Positions 8,765-19,160 are shown, counted from the first letter of the stretch. The stretch is 64,000 nucleotides of DNA from Ralstonia wenshanensis (GCF_021173085.1 NZ_CP076413.1:2817501-2881500); one strand, 5' to 3'. A program made the numbers and translations. The notes: a model not told the origin generated them from the letters alone.

Positions 8765-10297
8765 ATGACCGAACTCGAATTCAAATCGCTGGCCGACCAG
8801 GGCTACAACCGCATTCCGCTGATTGCCGAGGCATTGGCCGACCTGGAGACGCCGCTGTCGCTGTACCTGAAGCTGGCGCAATCGCACGACCGCGGCACGC
8901 ACACGTTCCTGCTGGAATCGGTGGTGGGCGGCGAGCGCTTCGGGCGTTACTCTTTCATCGGCCTGCATGCGCACACGCTGCTGCGCGCCAAGGGCAATCG
9001 CACGGAAGTCGTGACAGACGGCAAGGTGGTGGAGACGAACGAAGGCAACCCGCTGGACTTCATCGCTGCGTTCGAGCGCCGCCAGAAAGTGGCGCTCCGC
9101 CCGGGCCTGCCGCGCTTCTGTGGCGGCCTGGCCGGCTACTTCGGCTACGACGCCGTGCGCTTCATCGAGCCGCGCCTGGCCGACACCGCCCCGCCCGACG
9201 ATCTGCAACTGCCCGACATCCAGCTCATGCTCTGCGAAGAGCTGGCCGTGATCGACAACCTGTCCGGCAAGCTCTACCTGATCGTCTACGCCGACCCGTC
9301 CAAGCCCGAAGCTTATTCACGCGCCAAGCAGCGCCTGCGCGCGTTGCGCACCAAGCTGCACCAGCCGGTGGACGTCCCGGTGACGTCGGCGTCCGTGCGT
9401 ACCGACACCATCCGCGAGTTCGACAAGGCTGACTACATCACTGCCGTGCTCAAGGCCAAGGAATACATCGCCGCCGGGGACATGATGCAGGTACAGATCG
9501 GACAGCGCCTGGTCAAGCCGTTCCGCGACGCGCCGCTGTCGCTGTATCGCGCGCTGCGTTCGCTGAACCCGTCGCCGTACATGTACTTCTACAACTTCGG
9601 CGACATGCAGATCGTCGGGGCATCGCCGGAAATCCTGGTGCGCCAGGAAGAGCGCCGTGTGCCGGCTGCTGAAAATAACGGCAACGGCGCAGACGAATCC
9701 GCCCGCATCGTCACGATCCGCCCGCTGGCCGGCACGCGCCCGCGCGGCAACACGCCCGAGCGCGACGCAGAACTCGCCACCGAGCTGCTCAACGATCCGA
9801 AGGAAATCGCCGAGCACGTCATGCTGATCGACTTGGCGCGCAACGACATCGGCCGCATTGCCGAAATCGGCTCCGTCAAGGTGACGGACCAGATGGTCAT
9901 CGAGAAGTATTCGCACGTGCAGCACATCGTCAGCTCGGTCGAAGGCCGCCTCAAGCCCGGCATGACCAACATGGACGTGCTGCGCGCGACCTTCCCGGCG
10001 GGCACGCTGTCGGGCGCGCCCAAGGTGCGCGCGATGGAGATCATCGACGAGCTGGAACCCGTCAAGCGCGGCATCTACGGCGGCGCGGTGGGCTATCTCT
10101 CGTTCTCGGGCGAGATGGATCTGGCCATCGCCATCCGCACCGGCATCATCAAGGACGGCAATCTCTACGTGCAGGCTGCCGCCGGCGTCGTAGCCGATTC
10201 CGACCCGGATGCCGAATGGAGAGAGACCGAACACAAGGCGCGCGCCGTGCTGCGTGCCGCCGAGCAAGTGCAAGACGGCCTCGACGCCGATTTCTGA
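8765..10297 (+). CDS. trpE: Anthranilate synthase component I
   Basis: A 510-residue enzyme that, with TrpG, turns chorismate and glutamine (or ammonia) into anthranilate, the committed step of tryptophan synthesis. The N-terminal regulatory motif LLES (residues 49-52) binds feedback tryptophan. The chorismate-binding domain shows [44 protein letters not shown] and [14 protein letters not shown]. It is the first full gene of the trpE-trpG-x-trpD-trpC unit, with trpG 16 bases downstream. Confidence 0.97.
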   Translation: MTELEFKSLADQGYNRIPLIAEALADLETPLSLYLKLAQSHDRGTHTFLLESVVGGERFGRYSFIGLHAHTLLRAKGNRTEVVTDGKVVETNEGNPLDFIAAFERRQKVALRPGLPRFCGGLAGYFGYDAVRFIEPRLADTAPPDDLQLPDIQLMLCEELAVIDNLSGKLYLIVYADPSKPEAYSRAKQRLRALRTKLHQPVDVPVTSASVRTDTIREFDKADYITAVLKAKEYIAAGDMMQVQIGQRLVKPFRDAPLSLYRALRSLNPSPYMYFYNFGDMQIVGASPEILVRQEERRVPAAENNGNGADESARIVTIRPLAGTRPRGNTPERDAELATELLNDPKEIAEHVMLIDLARNDIGRIAEIGSVKVTDQMVIEKYSHVQHIVSSVEGRLKPGMTNMDVLRATFPAGTLSGAPKVRAMEIIDELEPVKRGIYGGAVGYLSFSGEMDLAIAIRTGIIKDGNLYVQAAAGVVADSDPDAEWRETEHKARAVLRAAEQVQDGLDADF

Positions 10298-10313
10298 GGT
10301 TAAGGAGACCACC

Positions 10314-10883
10314 ATGCTGTTGATGCTCGATAACTACGACTCCTTTACCTACAACATCGTCCAGTACTTTGGTGAACTCGGCCAGGACGTGCGCACGTAT
10401 CGCAACGACGAGATCACGATCGAAGAGATCGAAAAGCTGAACCCGGAGCGCATCTGCCTGTCGCCCGGCCCGTGCACGCCGACCGAAGCCGGCATCCTGG
10501 TTCCGGCGCTCAAGCACTTTGCGGGGCGCGTGCCCATCCTGGGCGTATGCCTGGGGCACCAGGCCATTGCCGACGCGTTTGGCGGACGCGTGATCCGCGC
10601 CCAGAAGGTGATGCACGGCAAGGTCAGCACCATTGAAAACACCGGCGTAGGCGTGTTCGCCAACCTGCCGCGGCATTTCAAGGTGACGCGCTATCACTCG
10701 CTGGCGATCGAGCGCGAAACGCTGCCGGACTGCCTGGAAATCACCGCCTGGACCGAAGACGGCGAGATCATGGGCGTACGCCACAAGACGCTGCCGGTGG
10801 AAGGCGTGCAGTTCCACCCGGAGTCGATCCTGTCGGAACACGGCCACGCGCTGCTTGGCAACTTCCTGAAGGAACGCGTCTGA
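10314..10883 (+). CDS. trpG: Anthranilate synthase component II (glutamine amidotransferase)
   Basis: A 189-residue class I amidotransferase that supplies ammonia to TrpE. The catalytic triad is visible: Cys79 in GVCLGHQ and His168/Glu170 in VQFHPES. The oxyanion-hole loop is PGPCTP. TAAGGAG precedes the ATG at 10314. Its TGA overlaps the start codon of the next gene by one base, which suggests translational coupling to the unrelated secreted protein that follows. Some TrpG proteins also serve as PabA; that is not decided by sequence. Confidence 0.96.
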   Translation: MLLMLDNYDSFTYNIVQYFGELGQDVRTYRNDEITIEEIEKLNPERICLSPGPCTPTEAGILVPALKHFAGRVPILGVCLGHQAIADAFGGRVIRAQKVMHGKVSTIENTGVGVFANLPRHFKVTRYHSLAIERETLPDCLEITAWTEDGEIMGVRHKTLPVEGVQFHPESILSEHGHALLGNFLKERV

Positions 10884-11314
10884 TGCGCGGCGCGTGGGCA
10901 GTAGCGCTGGCGATGATGGCAAGCCTGCCGGCGATGGCCGGTACGCTGGAAGCCTGCCGCGCCGCCCAGCCCGAAGCCGGGAACGTCGCCCGCTGCGTGC
11001 AGGCCGCACGCAAGTCGGCACTGGCCGAACTGACCGCTGTTGAATCGGCACGTCGCAACATGCTGCGCGCCCGCATTGCCGACAACCCCGGCACGGACCG
11101 TGGCGCCGCCATGGCATTCGACCGCACCGTACGCGCACACCAACTCTACCGGCAGGCCGAATGCGACCTGCAACGCCGCCTGGCCCGCAATGCGCCCGAT
11201 GCCGATCTGGCTGAAGCCGCATGCGAGGCCGATCTCTCGCGCGAGCGCATCGGCGCCTTGCGCGACGCCGCACAGCCGGTCACCCCGGCTGCGGCTCCGG
11301 CGGCGCCCAACTGA
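10883..11314 (+). CDS. Secreted protein with LprI/DUF1311-like repeat, inside the trp operon
   Basis: A 143-residue protein with a signal peptide (cleavage expected after SLPAMAG or nearby). The mature part has four cysteines and the segment [19 protein letters not shown] followed by [17 protein letters not shown], which resembles the Cys-linked helical pair of LprI/DUF1311 proteins, some of which inhibit lysozyme. It starts on the last base of trpG and ends 13 bases before trpD, so it must be co-transcribed with the trp genes. Nothing suggests a role in tryptophan synthesis. Confidence 0.75.
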   Translation: MRGAWAVALAMMASLPAMAGTLEACRAAQPEAGNVARCVQAARKSALAELTAVESARRNMLRARIADNPGTDRGAAMAFDRTVRAHQLYRQAECDLQRRLARNAPDADLAEAACEADLSRERIGALRDAAQPVTPAAAPAAPN

Positions 11315-11327
11315 ATACGGAACGACC

Positions 11328-12365
11328 ATGTCCATCACTCCGCAAGAAGCGCTGACGCGCTGCATCGAGCACCGGGAAATCTTCCACGACGAAATGCTGC
11401 ACCTGATGCGGCTCATCATGCGCGGCGAGATGTCGCCCGTCATGGCAGCCGCCCTCACCATGGGGCTGCGCGTCAAAAAAGAGACCATCGGCGAAATCGC
11501 GGCCGCTGCCACCGTGATGCGCGAATTCGCCACCAAGGTCGACGTGCCCGCTGAGGTGTCCGATCACTTTGTCGACATCGTCGGCACGGGCGGCGACGGC
11601 GCCAACACCTTCAACATCTCGACCGCTTCGATGTTCGTGGCGGCGGCGGCCGGCGCGCGCATCGCCAAGCATGGCGGGCGCGGCGTCAGCTCCAAGTCGG
11701 GCAGCGCCGATGTGCTCGAAGCGCTGGGCGTGAACATCATGCTTACGCCCGAACAGGTGGCCGAGTCGATCGAGACGGCGGGCATCGGCTTCATGTTTGC
11801 GCCCAACCACCACCCCGCCATGAAGAACGTCGCCCCGATCCGCAAGGAGCTGGGCGTGCGCACGATCTTCAACATCCTGGGGCCGCTGACCAACCCGGCC
11901 GGCGCGCCCAATATCCTCATGGGCGTGTTCCATCCGGACCTGGTCGGCATTCAGGTGCGCGTGATGCAGCGCCTGGGCGCCAAGCACGCCGTGGTCGTCT
12001 ACGGCAAGGACGGCATGGACGAAGTGTCGCTGGGTGCTGCCACGCTGGTCGGGGAACTGAAGGACGGCGTGGTGACCGAATACGAAATTCACCCCGAAGA
12101 CTTCGGGCTGCAGATGGTCTCCAACCGCAGCCTGAAGGTGGCCGACGCTGACGAGTCCAAAGCCATGCTGATCGAAGCGCTCGAGAACAAGCCCGGCACG
12201 CCGCGCGAGATCGTCTCGCTCAACGCCGGTGCGGCACTGTACGCGGCCAACATCGCCGGCTCGATCGGCGACGGCATGAAGCTGGCCCGCGAGGCGATCG
12301 CCTCCGGCGCGGCACGTGCCAAGCTCGACGAACTCGTGCGCGTCACCAACCAGTTCAAAGCCTGA
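11328..12365 (+). CDS. trpD: Anthranilate phosphoribosyltransferase
   Basis: A 345-residue enzyme that joins anthranilate to PRPP, the second step of the tryptophan pathway. The PRPP-binding [14 protein letters not shown] and the [21 protein letters not shown] loop are both intact, as is the LGPLTNPA segment. TrpD is separate here and not fused to TrpG. The ATG at 11328 gives the usual length. One base separates its stop from the trpC start. Confidence 0.97.
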   Translation: MSITPQEALTRCIEHREIFHDEMLHLMRLIMRGEMSPVMAAALTMGLRVKKETIGEIAAAATVMREFATKVDVPAEVSDHFVDIVGTGGDGANTFNISTASMFVAAAAGARIAKHGGRGVSSKSGSADVLEALGVNIMLTPEQVAESIETAGIGFMFAPNHHPAMKNVAPIRKELGVRTIFNILGPLTNPAGAPNILMGVFHPDLVGIQVRVMQRLGAKHAVVVYGKDGMDEVSLGAATLVGELKDGVVTEYEIHPEDFGLQMVSNRSLKVADADESKAMLIEALENKPGTPREIVSLNAGAALYAANIAGSIGDGMKLAREAIASGAARAKLDELVRVTNQFKA

Positions 12366-12366
12366 T

Positions 12367-13170
12367 ATGTCCGACATCCTGCAGAAAATCCTGGCCGTGA
12401 AGGCCGAAGAAGTGACCACCGCGCGCAAGCACCGCGATCTCGCCAGCGTGCGCGCCGAAGCCGAAGCCAACCGCACCGACAGCACGCTCGGGGCCCGCGG
12501 CTTTGCCAAGGCGATGCGCGAGAAGATCGCCGCCGGCAACGCGGCGGTCATCGCTGAAGTGAAAAAGGCATCGCCGTCCAAGGGCGTGCTGCGCCCGAAC
12601 TTCAAGCCCGCCGACATCGCCCGCAGCTATGCGGAGCACGGCGCCGCCTGCCTGTCGGTGCTGACCGACGAGCAGTTCTTCCAGGGCCACGCCGATTACC
12701 TGCGCGAGGCGCGCGCCGCCTGCCCACTGCCGGTGCTGCGCAAGGATTTCATGGTCGACCTGTACCAGGTGTACGAAGCGCGCTCGTGGGGCGCCGACTG
12801 CATCCTGCTGATCGTCGCTGCGCTGGACCAGGGCCTGATGGAAGAACTCGAAGCGTGCGCGCTCGAACTCGGCATGGACGTGCTGGTGGAAGTGCACGAC
12901 GGCCATGAGCTGGACCGCGCACTGCGTCTGCAAACGCCGCTGGTGGGCGTGAACAACCGCAACCTGCGCACGTTCGAAACGTCGCTCGACAACACGCTCG
13001 GCCTGCTCAAGCACATGCCGGACGATCGCATCGTCGTCACGGAATCCGGCATCCTCACGCCCGACGACGTGCGCAAGATGCGCGCCGCCGCCGTCAACGC
13101 GTTCCTCGTCGGCGAAGCCTTCATGCGTGCAGACGACCCGGGCGCCGAACTGGCCCGCCTGTTCGCCTGA
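12367..13170 (+). CDS. trpC: Indole-3-glycerol-phosphate synthase
   Basis: A 267-residue TIM-barrel enzyme that closes the indole ring from carboxyphenylamino-deoxyribulose phosphate. Seen are [12 protein letters not shown], the catalytic [29 protein letters not shown] and VTESGI. It is not fused to TrpF. The trpF, trpB and trpA genes are absent from this window, so the pathway is split across at least two loci. A CYTH gene follows 10 bases later on the same strand. Confidence 0.97.
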   Translation: MSDILQKILAVKAEEVTTARKHRDLASVRAEAEANRTDSTLGARGFAKAMREKIAAGNAAVIAEVKKASPSKGVLRPNFKPADIARSYAEHGAACLSVLTDEQFFQGHADYLREARAACPLPVLRKDFMVDLYQVYEARSWGADCILLIVAALDQGLMEELEACALELGMDVLVEVHDGHELDRALRLQTPLVGVNNRNLRTFETSLDNTLGLLKHMPDDRIVVTESGILTPDDVRKMRAAAVNAFLVGEAFMRADDPGAELARLFA

Positions 13171-13180
13171 GCGCCACACA

Positions 13181-13840
13181 ATGGCCCGCGAGATTGAACT
13201 GAAGCTGGCCGTATCGGCCGGCGCGCACGACGCGCTGGTCGGCTGGCTGGACGCCCATGCGCAGGCCGCCGGCTCGGTGGAATTGGCGAACGTCTACTAC
13301 GACACACCCGACCAGGCGCTGGCACGCAACCGCGCCGCGCTGCGCGTGCGCCGTCAGGGCAGCCAATGGCTGCAAACGTTGAAAACCGCAGCAGTGAGTA
13401 CGTCCGGTTTGAGCGCCCGCCACGAATGGGAGGTGCCGCTGCAGAGCGATGCACTGTCCGTCGATGCCTTCGTCGCAAACAACGCCGCCGAAGCTGCCGA
13501 CCATGTCCGGCCACACGCGGCTGCACTCGCCCCGCTGTTCCGCACCGACTTCACGCGCCGCCTGTGGCGTGTCGCAGCGGATGGCGGCGAGATCGAGATC
13601 GCGTTGGATGCCGGCGCCATCCTCATCCCCGGCACGCAGGCACGCGAGCCGATCGATGAACTGGAACTGGAGTGGAAGCCGGCCGCCGGCAGCACGCTCG
13701 CCGAAGACGCGATTGCCGAGCGCCTGCACGCCTGGACGCAGACGCTGCGCGCCGCCGTGGCCGGCCTCACGCCACTCGACGTCAGCAAGGCGCAACGCGG
13801 CTACCAACTGCGCGCGAAAGCCACTGGGGGCCAGCCGTGA
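13181..13840 (+). CDS. CYTH domain protein (inorganic triphosphatase-like)
   Basis: A 219-residue protein with the CYTH signature EIELKL at its N-terminus (the ExExK metal and triphosphate site), then YYDTPDQALARNRAALRVRR and LELEWKPAAG. Proteins of this kind in bacteria hydrolyse inorganic triphosphate or thiamine triphosphate. It lacks the C-terminal CHAD domain found in the longer E. coli YgiF. Its stop overlaps the GTG start of ung, so the two are likely coupled, and both may be read through from the trp operon. Confidence 0.88.
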   Translation: MAREIELKLAVSAGAHDALVGWLDAHAQAAGSVELANVYYDTPDQALARNRAALRVRRQGSQWLQTLKTAAVSTSGLSARHEWEVPLQSDALSVDAFVANNAAEAADHVRPHAAALAPLFRTDFTRRLWRVAADGGEIEIALDAGAILIPGTQAREPIDELELEWKPAAGSTLAEDAIAERLHAWTQTLRAAVAGLTPLDVSKAQRGYQLRAKATGGQP

Positions 13841-14628
13841 CGCGACGCGCCAATCCGGCGCAAGCCGCCCTCTTCGATGAACCCGCAACCGACACGATCG
13901 CCGCGGGTTTCACCCCGCTGGCCCAACAGTTCGACGCCCTGCCCGCCGACTGGAAGGCGATCCTCACGCCTTGCATCGCGCAGGCCAACTGGCCCGAGTT
14001 GTGCGCCTTTGTCGATGGCGAGCGCGCAGCGGGCAAGCCGATCTTTCCGACGGATGTCTTTCGCGCGCTGCACCTGACCTCGGTGGACGATGTGCGCGTC
14101 GTCATCCTCGGCCAGGATCCGTATCACGGCACGGGCACTGTTGATGGCCGCGAGATTCCGCAGGCGCATGGCTTGGCGTTTTCGGTGCCGGCCGGTGTGC
14201 GCGTGCCACCCAGCCTGCGCAATATCTACAAGGAAATCGAAGCGGAATTCGGCTGCAAGCTGCCCGGCGCCTCCGGCAACCTGGAAGGCTGGGCACAACA
14301 AGGCGTGCTGCTGCTGAACACGGTGCTCACCGTCGAGCAAGGCCAGGCCGCAAGTCACGCCAAGCGCGGGTGGGAACGCATTACCGATTGCCTGCTGGAG
14401 CAGCTCGCGCGCGTCGGTCACAAGCGCGTGTTCATGCTCTGGGGCAGCCACGCGCAGGCCAAGCGCGCGCTGCTGTCGGACGGGCATCTGGTGCTGGAGG
14501 CGCCGCACCCGTCGCCGCTGTCAGCGCATCGCGGGTTCTTGGGGTGCGGGCATTTCAAGACGGCCAATGATTGGCTGGCAGCGCAGCATCAACCGACCAT
14601 CGATTGGCTGAAACCGCAAGCCGAATGA
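13837..14628 (+). CDS. ung: Uracil-DNA glycosylase (family 1)
   Basis: A 263-residue base-excision repair enzyme that removes uracil from DNA. The catalytic motif GQDPYHG has its Asp at residue 94, and the C-terminal HPSPLSAHRGF loop is intact. The GTG start overlaps the CYTH stop. The extra N-terminal segment carries QAALF (residues 9-13), which fits the consensus for binding the DNA polymerase sliding clamp. This is about 35 residues longer than E. coli Ung, in front of the catalytic domain. Confidence 0.95.
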   Translation: MTRRANPAQAALFDEPATDTIAAGFTPLAQQFDALPADWKAILTPCIAQANWPELCAFVDGERAAGKPIFPTDVFRALHLTSVDDVRVVILGQDPYHGTGTVDGREIPQAHGLAFSVPAGVRVPPSLRNIYKEIEAEFGCKLPGASGNLEGWAQQGVLLLNTVLTVEQGQAASHAKRGWERITDCLLEQLARVGHKRVFMLWGSHAQAKRALLSDGHLVLEAPHPSPLSAHRGFLGCGHFKTANDWLAAQHQPTIDWLKPQAE

Positions 14629-14657
14629 ACCGCGCGGGCCATGCAGCCCCATCGACG

Positions 14658-14951
14658 AGCCGCCAAGCGCCGGTCTTGACTCTCTGGCGGCCGAGTCCGA
14701 CTCTCCAAGGCTCGACTTTGACTCCCCGGGGGCCGAGCTCCACTCTCCGAGAATCGAACTCCACTCTCCGAGACTCGAGTTCGACTCTCCGGAGCTCGAG
14801 TTTGACTCTCCGAGGCTCGACTTCGACTCTCCGAGGCTCAATTTCGGCCTTCGGAAGCTGACCTTTGACGCCGGGATACCGGATGTCGACTGTCTATAGC
14901 TCGTCTTCCGCGCTTTGACCGCCGTCGTCGAGGGTCCGAGGCTCAGCGCAG
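14658..14951. repeat. 21-bp tandem repeat array, about 14 units with decayed ends
   Basis: Seven or eight well-conserved units of the form ACTCTCCGAGGCTCGACTTCG run from 14679 to 14846 in exact 21-base register. Decayed units can be followed in the same register back to 14658 and on to about 14951 (for example 14889-14909 and 14931-14951). It lies between ung and the FUSC gene. Because 21 is divisible by three, all six frames stay partly open and read as seven-residue repeats, but none has a convincing start. Confidence 0.85.
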
Positions 14952-15003
14952 TCGTGGTGGAAGATCGCCGCGGTGCGAGGGCCTTTCAGCAGCCCGGCCG
15001 CAC

Positions 15004-17220
15004 CTAGTCCTTCGAAATACGCAGCGCCCGCCCCAACGCCCCGCAGCGCAGCGCAATCTTGGCCGTATCGGCCCGCAGGGCCTGCAGGCGCCGCTCCAGC
15101 AAGTGCATCGCCGATAGCGAATCCGATTCTGCTGCCGCATCCACCATGCGGGAACGGGCGGATTTGTCGGCGAAGTCGGCAGCGCCCAGTTCTTGCGTAT
15201 CGCGAGGACGCACGCCCCAGCCACCTTCATGCACGGCCTGGTCGAAACGTTCCTTGGCGCGCGCAAGGCTTTCGAGCGCGGCTTCAGCGGTCTGTTCGAC
15301 CAGTGCGCGGGTGTCGGCTTCGTCCAGCTCCTGCGCGCGCTGACGCATCAGGATGCGCACCGCTGCCACATGCGCGGCCACTAGGTAGTTCTGGACGATG
15401 AAGCGGTTGAGGTTGTCGACGGCGCGGTGGCGGCTCTTGGGCTCGTCCAGCATGCGCGCGAAGGCCGAAATCAGCCCCGTGAGCGATTCCATGTACTGCT
15501 TGCGCTGCACGCGATAGGCGAAATCGTCCTTGAGCGTGCCGAGCAGCAGCTCACGCGCGGCCTCGATAAAGCGGCGGTTGGTGCGCAGCACGTCGTCCAC
15601 CAGCTTGGGCAGGTTGCGATATTCCCAGGCGGGCAGTACGTAGCTGAAGGCGGTGGCGATGGCCGCCCCGATCAGCGTATCGACCAGCCGTTCACCAATG
15701 GCGCCCTTGCTGCCCGGCAGCAGCAGGTTGATCTGGATGAGCACCTGCACGCAGGCGGCAATGGCCGTGTAGCGGTAGCGCACGGTGACGAACGCCGCGC
15801 TGGCGGCGGTGGACAGGTACAGCACGCCCATCAGGATCCACGTCGAATGGGTGAATCGCAGAATCACCGCCGCGATCACGCAGCCGATCAGCGTGCCAAG
15901 CACCCGATCAAAGTTGCGCTGGCGCGTCATGCTGAAGGTCGGCTTGAGGATCACGACAATCGTCAGCAACACCCAGTAGCCGTGCGACGCATAGGGCAGG
16001 TGGTCGGCAATCCATAAACCGGCAGCCACCGCCATCGAGATGCGCAGCGCAAAGCGCAGCACCGGAGACCGCCAGGTCAGTTCTTCCAGCACCAGGCGCA
16101 GTTCGTACTTCTGGCGTGTGAGGAACGGCGTCATATCCGGGCGCAGCAGCACCTGCGACGGCTCGACCTGCGTGTCGGTGGCGGCATGCAACTGCGTCAT
16201 CAGGCGGATCGCGCCGCGCACCGTGGCCACCGATTCCTCCAGCGCTGCGATGGCTTCGATGGGCACGCCATGGTGGTTGTGTTGCAGTTCGTGCAACGCG
16301 CCTTCAATAGCGGCCATCTCCTGGTCATACGACATCGGCGTGGGCGATGGCCGATCACGCCCGACGGCATAGGCGACGCCTTCGATGTCCAGGCGCATGC
16401 GTTCGATCACGTCGCGCAGCAGGCGCATCACCTCGGCATCGGCCAGCCATTGGCGCAGCACGGGGTAATCGGTGTTGGACGACAGCAGGTACTCGTAGAT
16501 GTCGAGCATCCGCATGTGGATCTGCACGAGGCGCCCGTCGCTGGCGGTGCGGTTGTCGCGGAAAACAAAATCGCGCGCCACCTGCTGCTTGTCGGCCACC
16601 GAAATCTGCTGGCGCACGAGCGCATTGAACTGTTCGTCGAAATCCTTGGACGCGTCGTAGAAGCCGGCTTTGCGCTCCACGTACACAGCCAGTTCGTAGA
16701 GGCATTCGGCCAGCACCTGCTCTTTGATGCGGCGCCGCTGCCCCCACGCCACCGCCATCGCAAAGGCCATATAACCGATGGCGCCGAGGAAGAACTGCAG
16801 GGTGTGTTCCACCGCTTCGCGAAAAGCGAATTCCTCGGTGAACGTGAGCGTCATGACGAAGAGCGCCGCGAACTGCAGCGGCATCGTCTTGTTGCCGTAC
16901 GCCACCATGAGCCCCGCGAGGAAGCTCACCACCACGATCACCACCGGCAGGATGGCGTACGGCGTCACCACCGCTACGAGAAACGTGACGGCGGTGGTCA
17001 GCAGCACGCACGCCATCATCTCGTTGAACTTGTGCCGCAGCGGGCTGGGCAAGTCCATGAGGCTCGTGCACAGCGCGCCGATCGACACCACCATCGCGCC
17101 CTGCAGGTCCATCACCAGCAGCGCGAGCAGCGTCAGGCCGATCACGCCGGTGGCAGTACGGATGCCGCGCGAGACGTAATGGCTGTAGAGGAACGTGCGC
17201 GGATCGTGGACGTAATCCAT
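15004..17220 (-). CDS. FUSC-family inner-membrane protein (YccS/YhfK type)
   Basis: A 738-residue membrane protein. Two blocks of hydrophobic helices, roughly residues 20-150 and 385-510, are separated and followed by long soluble regions, the layout of the FUSC/YccS and aromatic-acid efflux (AaeB-like) group. In the second block, HGYWVLLTIVVILKPTFSMT and RVLGTLIGCVIAA match the conserved FUSC core. The ATG at 17220 fits the first helix; longer starts would extend into the next gene. A substrate cannot be read from the sequence. Confidence 0.85.
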   Translation of the reverse strand: MDYVHDPRTFLYSHYVSRGIRTATGVIGLTLLALLVMDLQGAMVVSIGALCTSLMDLPSPLRHKFNEMMACVLLTTAVTFLVAVVTPYAILPVVIVVVSFLAGLMVAYGNKTMPLQFAALFVMTLTFTEEFAFREAVEHTLQFFLGAIGYMAFAMAVAWGQRRRIKEQVLAECLYELAVYVERKAGFYDASKDFDEQFNALVRQQISVADKQQVARDFVFRDNRTASDGRLVQIHMRMLDIYEYLLSSNTDYPVLRQWLADAEVMRLLRDVIERMRLDIEGVAYAVGRDRPSPTPMSYDQEMAAIEGALHELQHNHHGVPIEAIAALEESVATVRGAIRLMTQLHAATDTQVEPSQVLLRPDMTPFLTRQKYELRLVLEELTWRSPVLRFALRISMAVAAGLWIADHLPYASHGYWVLLTIVVILKPTFSMTRQRNFDRVLGTLIGCVIAAVILRFTHSTWILMGVLYLSTAASAAFVTVRYRYTAIAACVQVLIQINLLLPGSKGAIGERLVDTLIGAAIATAFSYVLPAWEYRNLPKLVDDVLRTNRRFIEAARELLLGTLKDDFAYRVQRKQYMESLTGLISAFARMLDEPKSRHRAVDNLNRFIVQNYLVAAHVAAVRILMRQRAQELDEADTRALVEQTAEAALESLARAKERFDQAVHEGGWGVRPRDTQELGAADFADKSARSRMVDAAAESDSLSAMHLLERRLQALRADTAKIALRCGALGRALRISKD

Positions 17221-17236
17221 CGGATCAGGCGACGCG

Positions 17237-19102
17237 TCAGGCCGACTTGCCGCGCGCCACCTTGCGCGCGGCCGCTCGCTTGCCCAGCCACGCCGAGCGC
17301 AGCGGCGACGGCTCCGTTGCCAGCGCCAGCGTGAATTGCGGCGTCGCATCGGCGGCGAGCTTCACGTTCAGCGTCATCAGTTCGTCGCGGCGGAACACGT
17401 GCACCGGCACGGTATCGCCGGCGCGATGGCGCGTGAGCGTCTTGTCGAGCTGGCCCGCCGGCACGCGCAGGCCGTCCACCGCAACGATCAGATCGCCGGC
17501 GGACAAACCACCGCGCTGCGCCGGGCTATCGTCGAAGACCTGCTGCAGCTTGACGAAGCCGTTTTCGGCAGCGGTCTTGACGCCCAGCGCGAGCGCCGTA
17601 TCGGCGGCCTTGCGCGTGGCGCTCACGCCCATCGCCTTGAAGAGCGCGGGCAGCGGCGGGTCGTCGCGGCCTTCGCTCAACTGGCGCACCAGCGTGCGCA
17701 GGCGCACACCCGTGGTTTCTTCCATCAGGCTGATCAGCCCCGCTTCGGTCACGCCGCGCTGCGTGTGGCCGGCGGCATAGAAATCACGGCCGTATGTCAC
17801 CCACAGGGCGCGCATCACGTCGTCGAGCGAACGTTCGCCGTGGGTCTGCGTGCGGATCGTCAGGTCCAGCGCGAGCGCCACCAGCGAGCCCTTGGTGTAG
17901 TAGCTGACGATGGCGTTGGGCGCGTTTTCGTCCTGGCGGTAATACTTCGTCCACGCGTCGAACGAGCTTTCTGCCACGCTCTGCTTCAATCGGCCGCTGC
18001 CACGCAGCACGCCGTTCCACGTCTTGCTGAGCATCTCCAGATACTGGGCTTCGGAGATCAGGCCCGAGCGCACCAGCATCAGGTCGTCGTAGTAGCTCGT
18101 GAAACCTTCAAACAGCCACAGCAGCGGCGTGTGGACCTCGCGGTCGAGTGCGTACGGCACGAAGGTGGCCGGCTTGATGCGCTTGACGTTCCAGGTGTGG
18201 AAATACTCGTGGCTGACGAGGCCCAGGAAAGTGCGATAGCCCTCGGTGGTTTCGTCGCGGCCGGCCACGGGCAGGTCATTGCGCGCACACATCAGCGCGG
18301 TGCTGGCACGGTGTTCCAGGCCGCCGTAGCCGTCGGTGGTAACCATCGTCATGAAGACGTAGCGGCGGTTGCTGTCGAGGAACGGCGCCGTGGCGGTGTG
18401 CGGCTCGAACAGGCGGATCTGCGCTTCGCAGATGCGCTTGAAGTCGCGGGCGATGCGTTCCAGATCGAGGTTGGGCACGCGGCCGGTAAAGACGGCGTCG
18501 TGCTGCGCGCCGCAGGCCTCGAACGACACCAGCTCGAACGTGCCCATCTCGACTGGGTGGTCGATCAGCTCGTCGTAATCCGCCGCTTCGTACCAGCCAA
18601 AACCGTAGCGCTTGGCGCCAGCCTTGCCCTGGACGCGGCCGGTGGCCTCGCGCAGCGCGGTGGCCACGCGCCAGCCCCGGTAGGCATCTCCGGCGGGCGG
18701 CTGGATGTCGACGAGGCAACGCCGGTCGTCCGCCCCCTCCACACGCAGGAACACCGACGTGCCGTTGAAGAAACCGTGCGTGGCGTCCAGATGGGCCGCG
18801 CGCACCGACAGGTCCCACGCATAAACGTCGTAGGAAACCGTCAGCGGCCCGCTGCAGGGGGCGGCCCACCACGTGTGCTTGTCGACCTTGGTCAGGCGCA
18901 CCGGCCTGTCAGCCGACGATGCCTCGATCCGCACGATGTTGCGTGCGAACTCTCGGATCATGTAGCTGCCCGGAATCCACGCCGGCAGCGAGAAACGCTG
19001 ACCCTGGCTGTCGGGCGCGTCAACCGTGACGGTGACGGTGAAAACGTGCGCCTCGGGCGCGGCGGGGGCGATGGTGTAGCGGATCGGCTTCATGGCGGAC
19101 AT
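17237..19102 (-). CDS. M61-family metallopeptidase with C-terminal PDZ domain
   Basis: A 621-residue zinc peptidase of the glycyl aminopeptidase family. The zinc motif HEYFH is visible in GLVSHEYFHTWNVKRIKP, with a downstream LFEGFTSYYDDL supplying the third ligand. A PDZ domain near residues 510-590 shows RGGLSAGDLIVAVDG. There is no signal peptide, so it is probably cytoplasmic. The start is either ATG 19102 or ATG 19093; a -10-like TACAAT overlaps the first, which would favour the second with little or no leader. Confidence 0.9.
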   Translation of the reverse strand: MSAMKPIRYTIAPAAPEAHVFTVTVTVDAPDSQGQRFSLPAWIPGSYMIREFARNIVRIEASSADRPVRLTKVDKHTWWAAPCSGPLTVSYDVYAWDLSVRAAHLDATHGFFNGTSVFLRVEGADDRRCLVDIQPPAGDAYRGWRVATALREATGRVQGKAGAKRYGFGWYEAADYDELIDHPVEMGTFELVSFEACGAQHDAVFTGRVPNLDLERIARDFKRICEAQIRLFEPHTATAPFLDSNRRYVFMTMVTTDGYGGLEHRASTALMCARNDLPVAGRDETTEGYRTFLGLVSHEYFHTWNVKRIKPATFVPYALDREVHTPLLWLFEGFTSYYDDLMLVRSGLISEAQYLEMLSKTWNGVLRGSGRLKQSVAESSFDAWTKYYRQDENAPNAIVSYYTKGSLVALALDLTIRTQTHGERSLDDVMRALWVTYGRDFYAAGHTQRGVTEAGLISLMEETTGVRLRTLVRQLSEGRDDPPLPALFKAMGVSATRKAADTALALGVKTAAENGFVKLQQVFDDSPAQRGGLSAGDLIVAVDGLRVPAGQLDKTLTRHRAGDTVPVHVFRRDELMTLNVKLAADATPQFTLALATEPSPLRSAWLGKRAAARKVARGKSA

Positions 19103-19160
19103 TGTAGCGTTGCCGTCCCACGCTGCCGAAGGCAAATCGTCCGCAAACCCGCCTGCCAGC

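Noticed and set aside
14521-14861. Frames on both strands reading as heptapeptide repeats (SLGESNS and TLRGSTS types)
   Set aside because: They arise because the 21-bp repeat is a multiple of three. One overlaps the ung 3' end in antisense, and neither has a ribosome site.
14658-14951. CRISPR array
   Set aside because: The units are contiguous without spacers, and there are no cas genes in the window.
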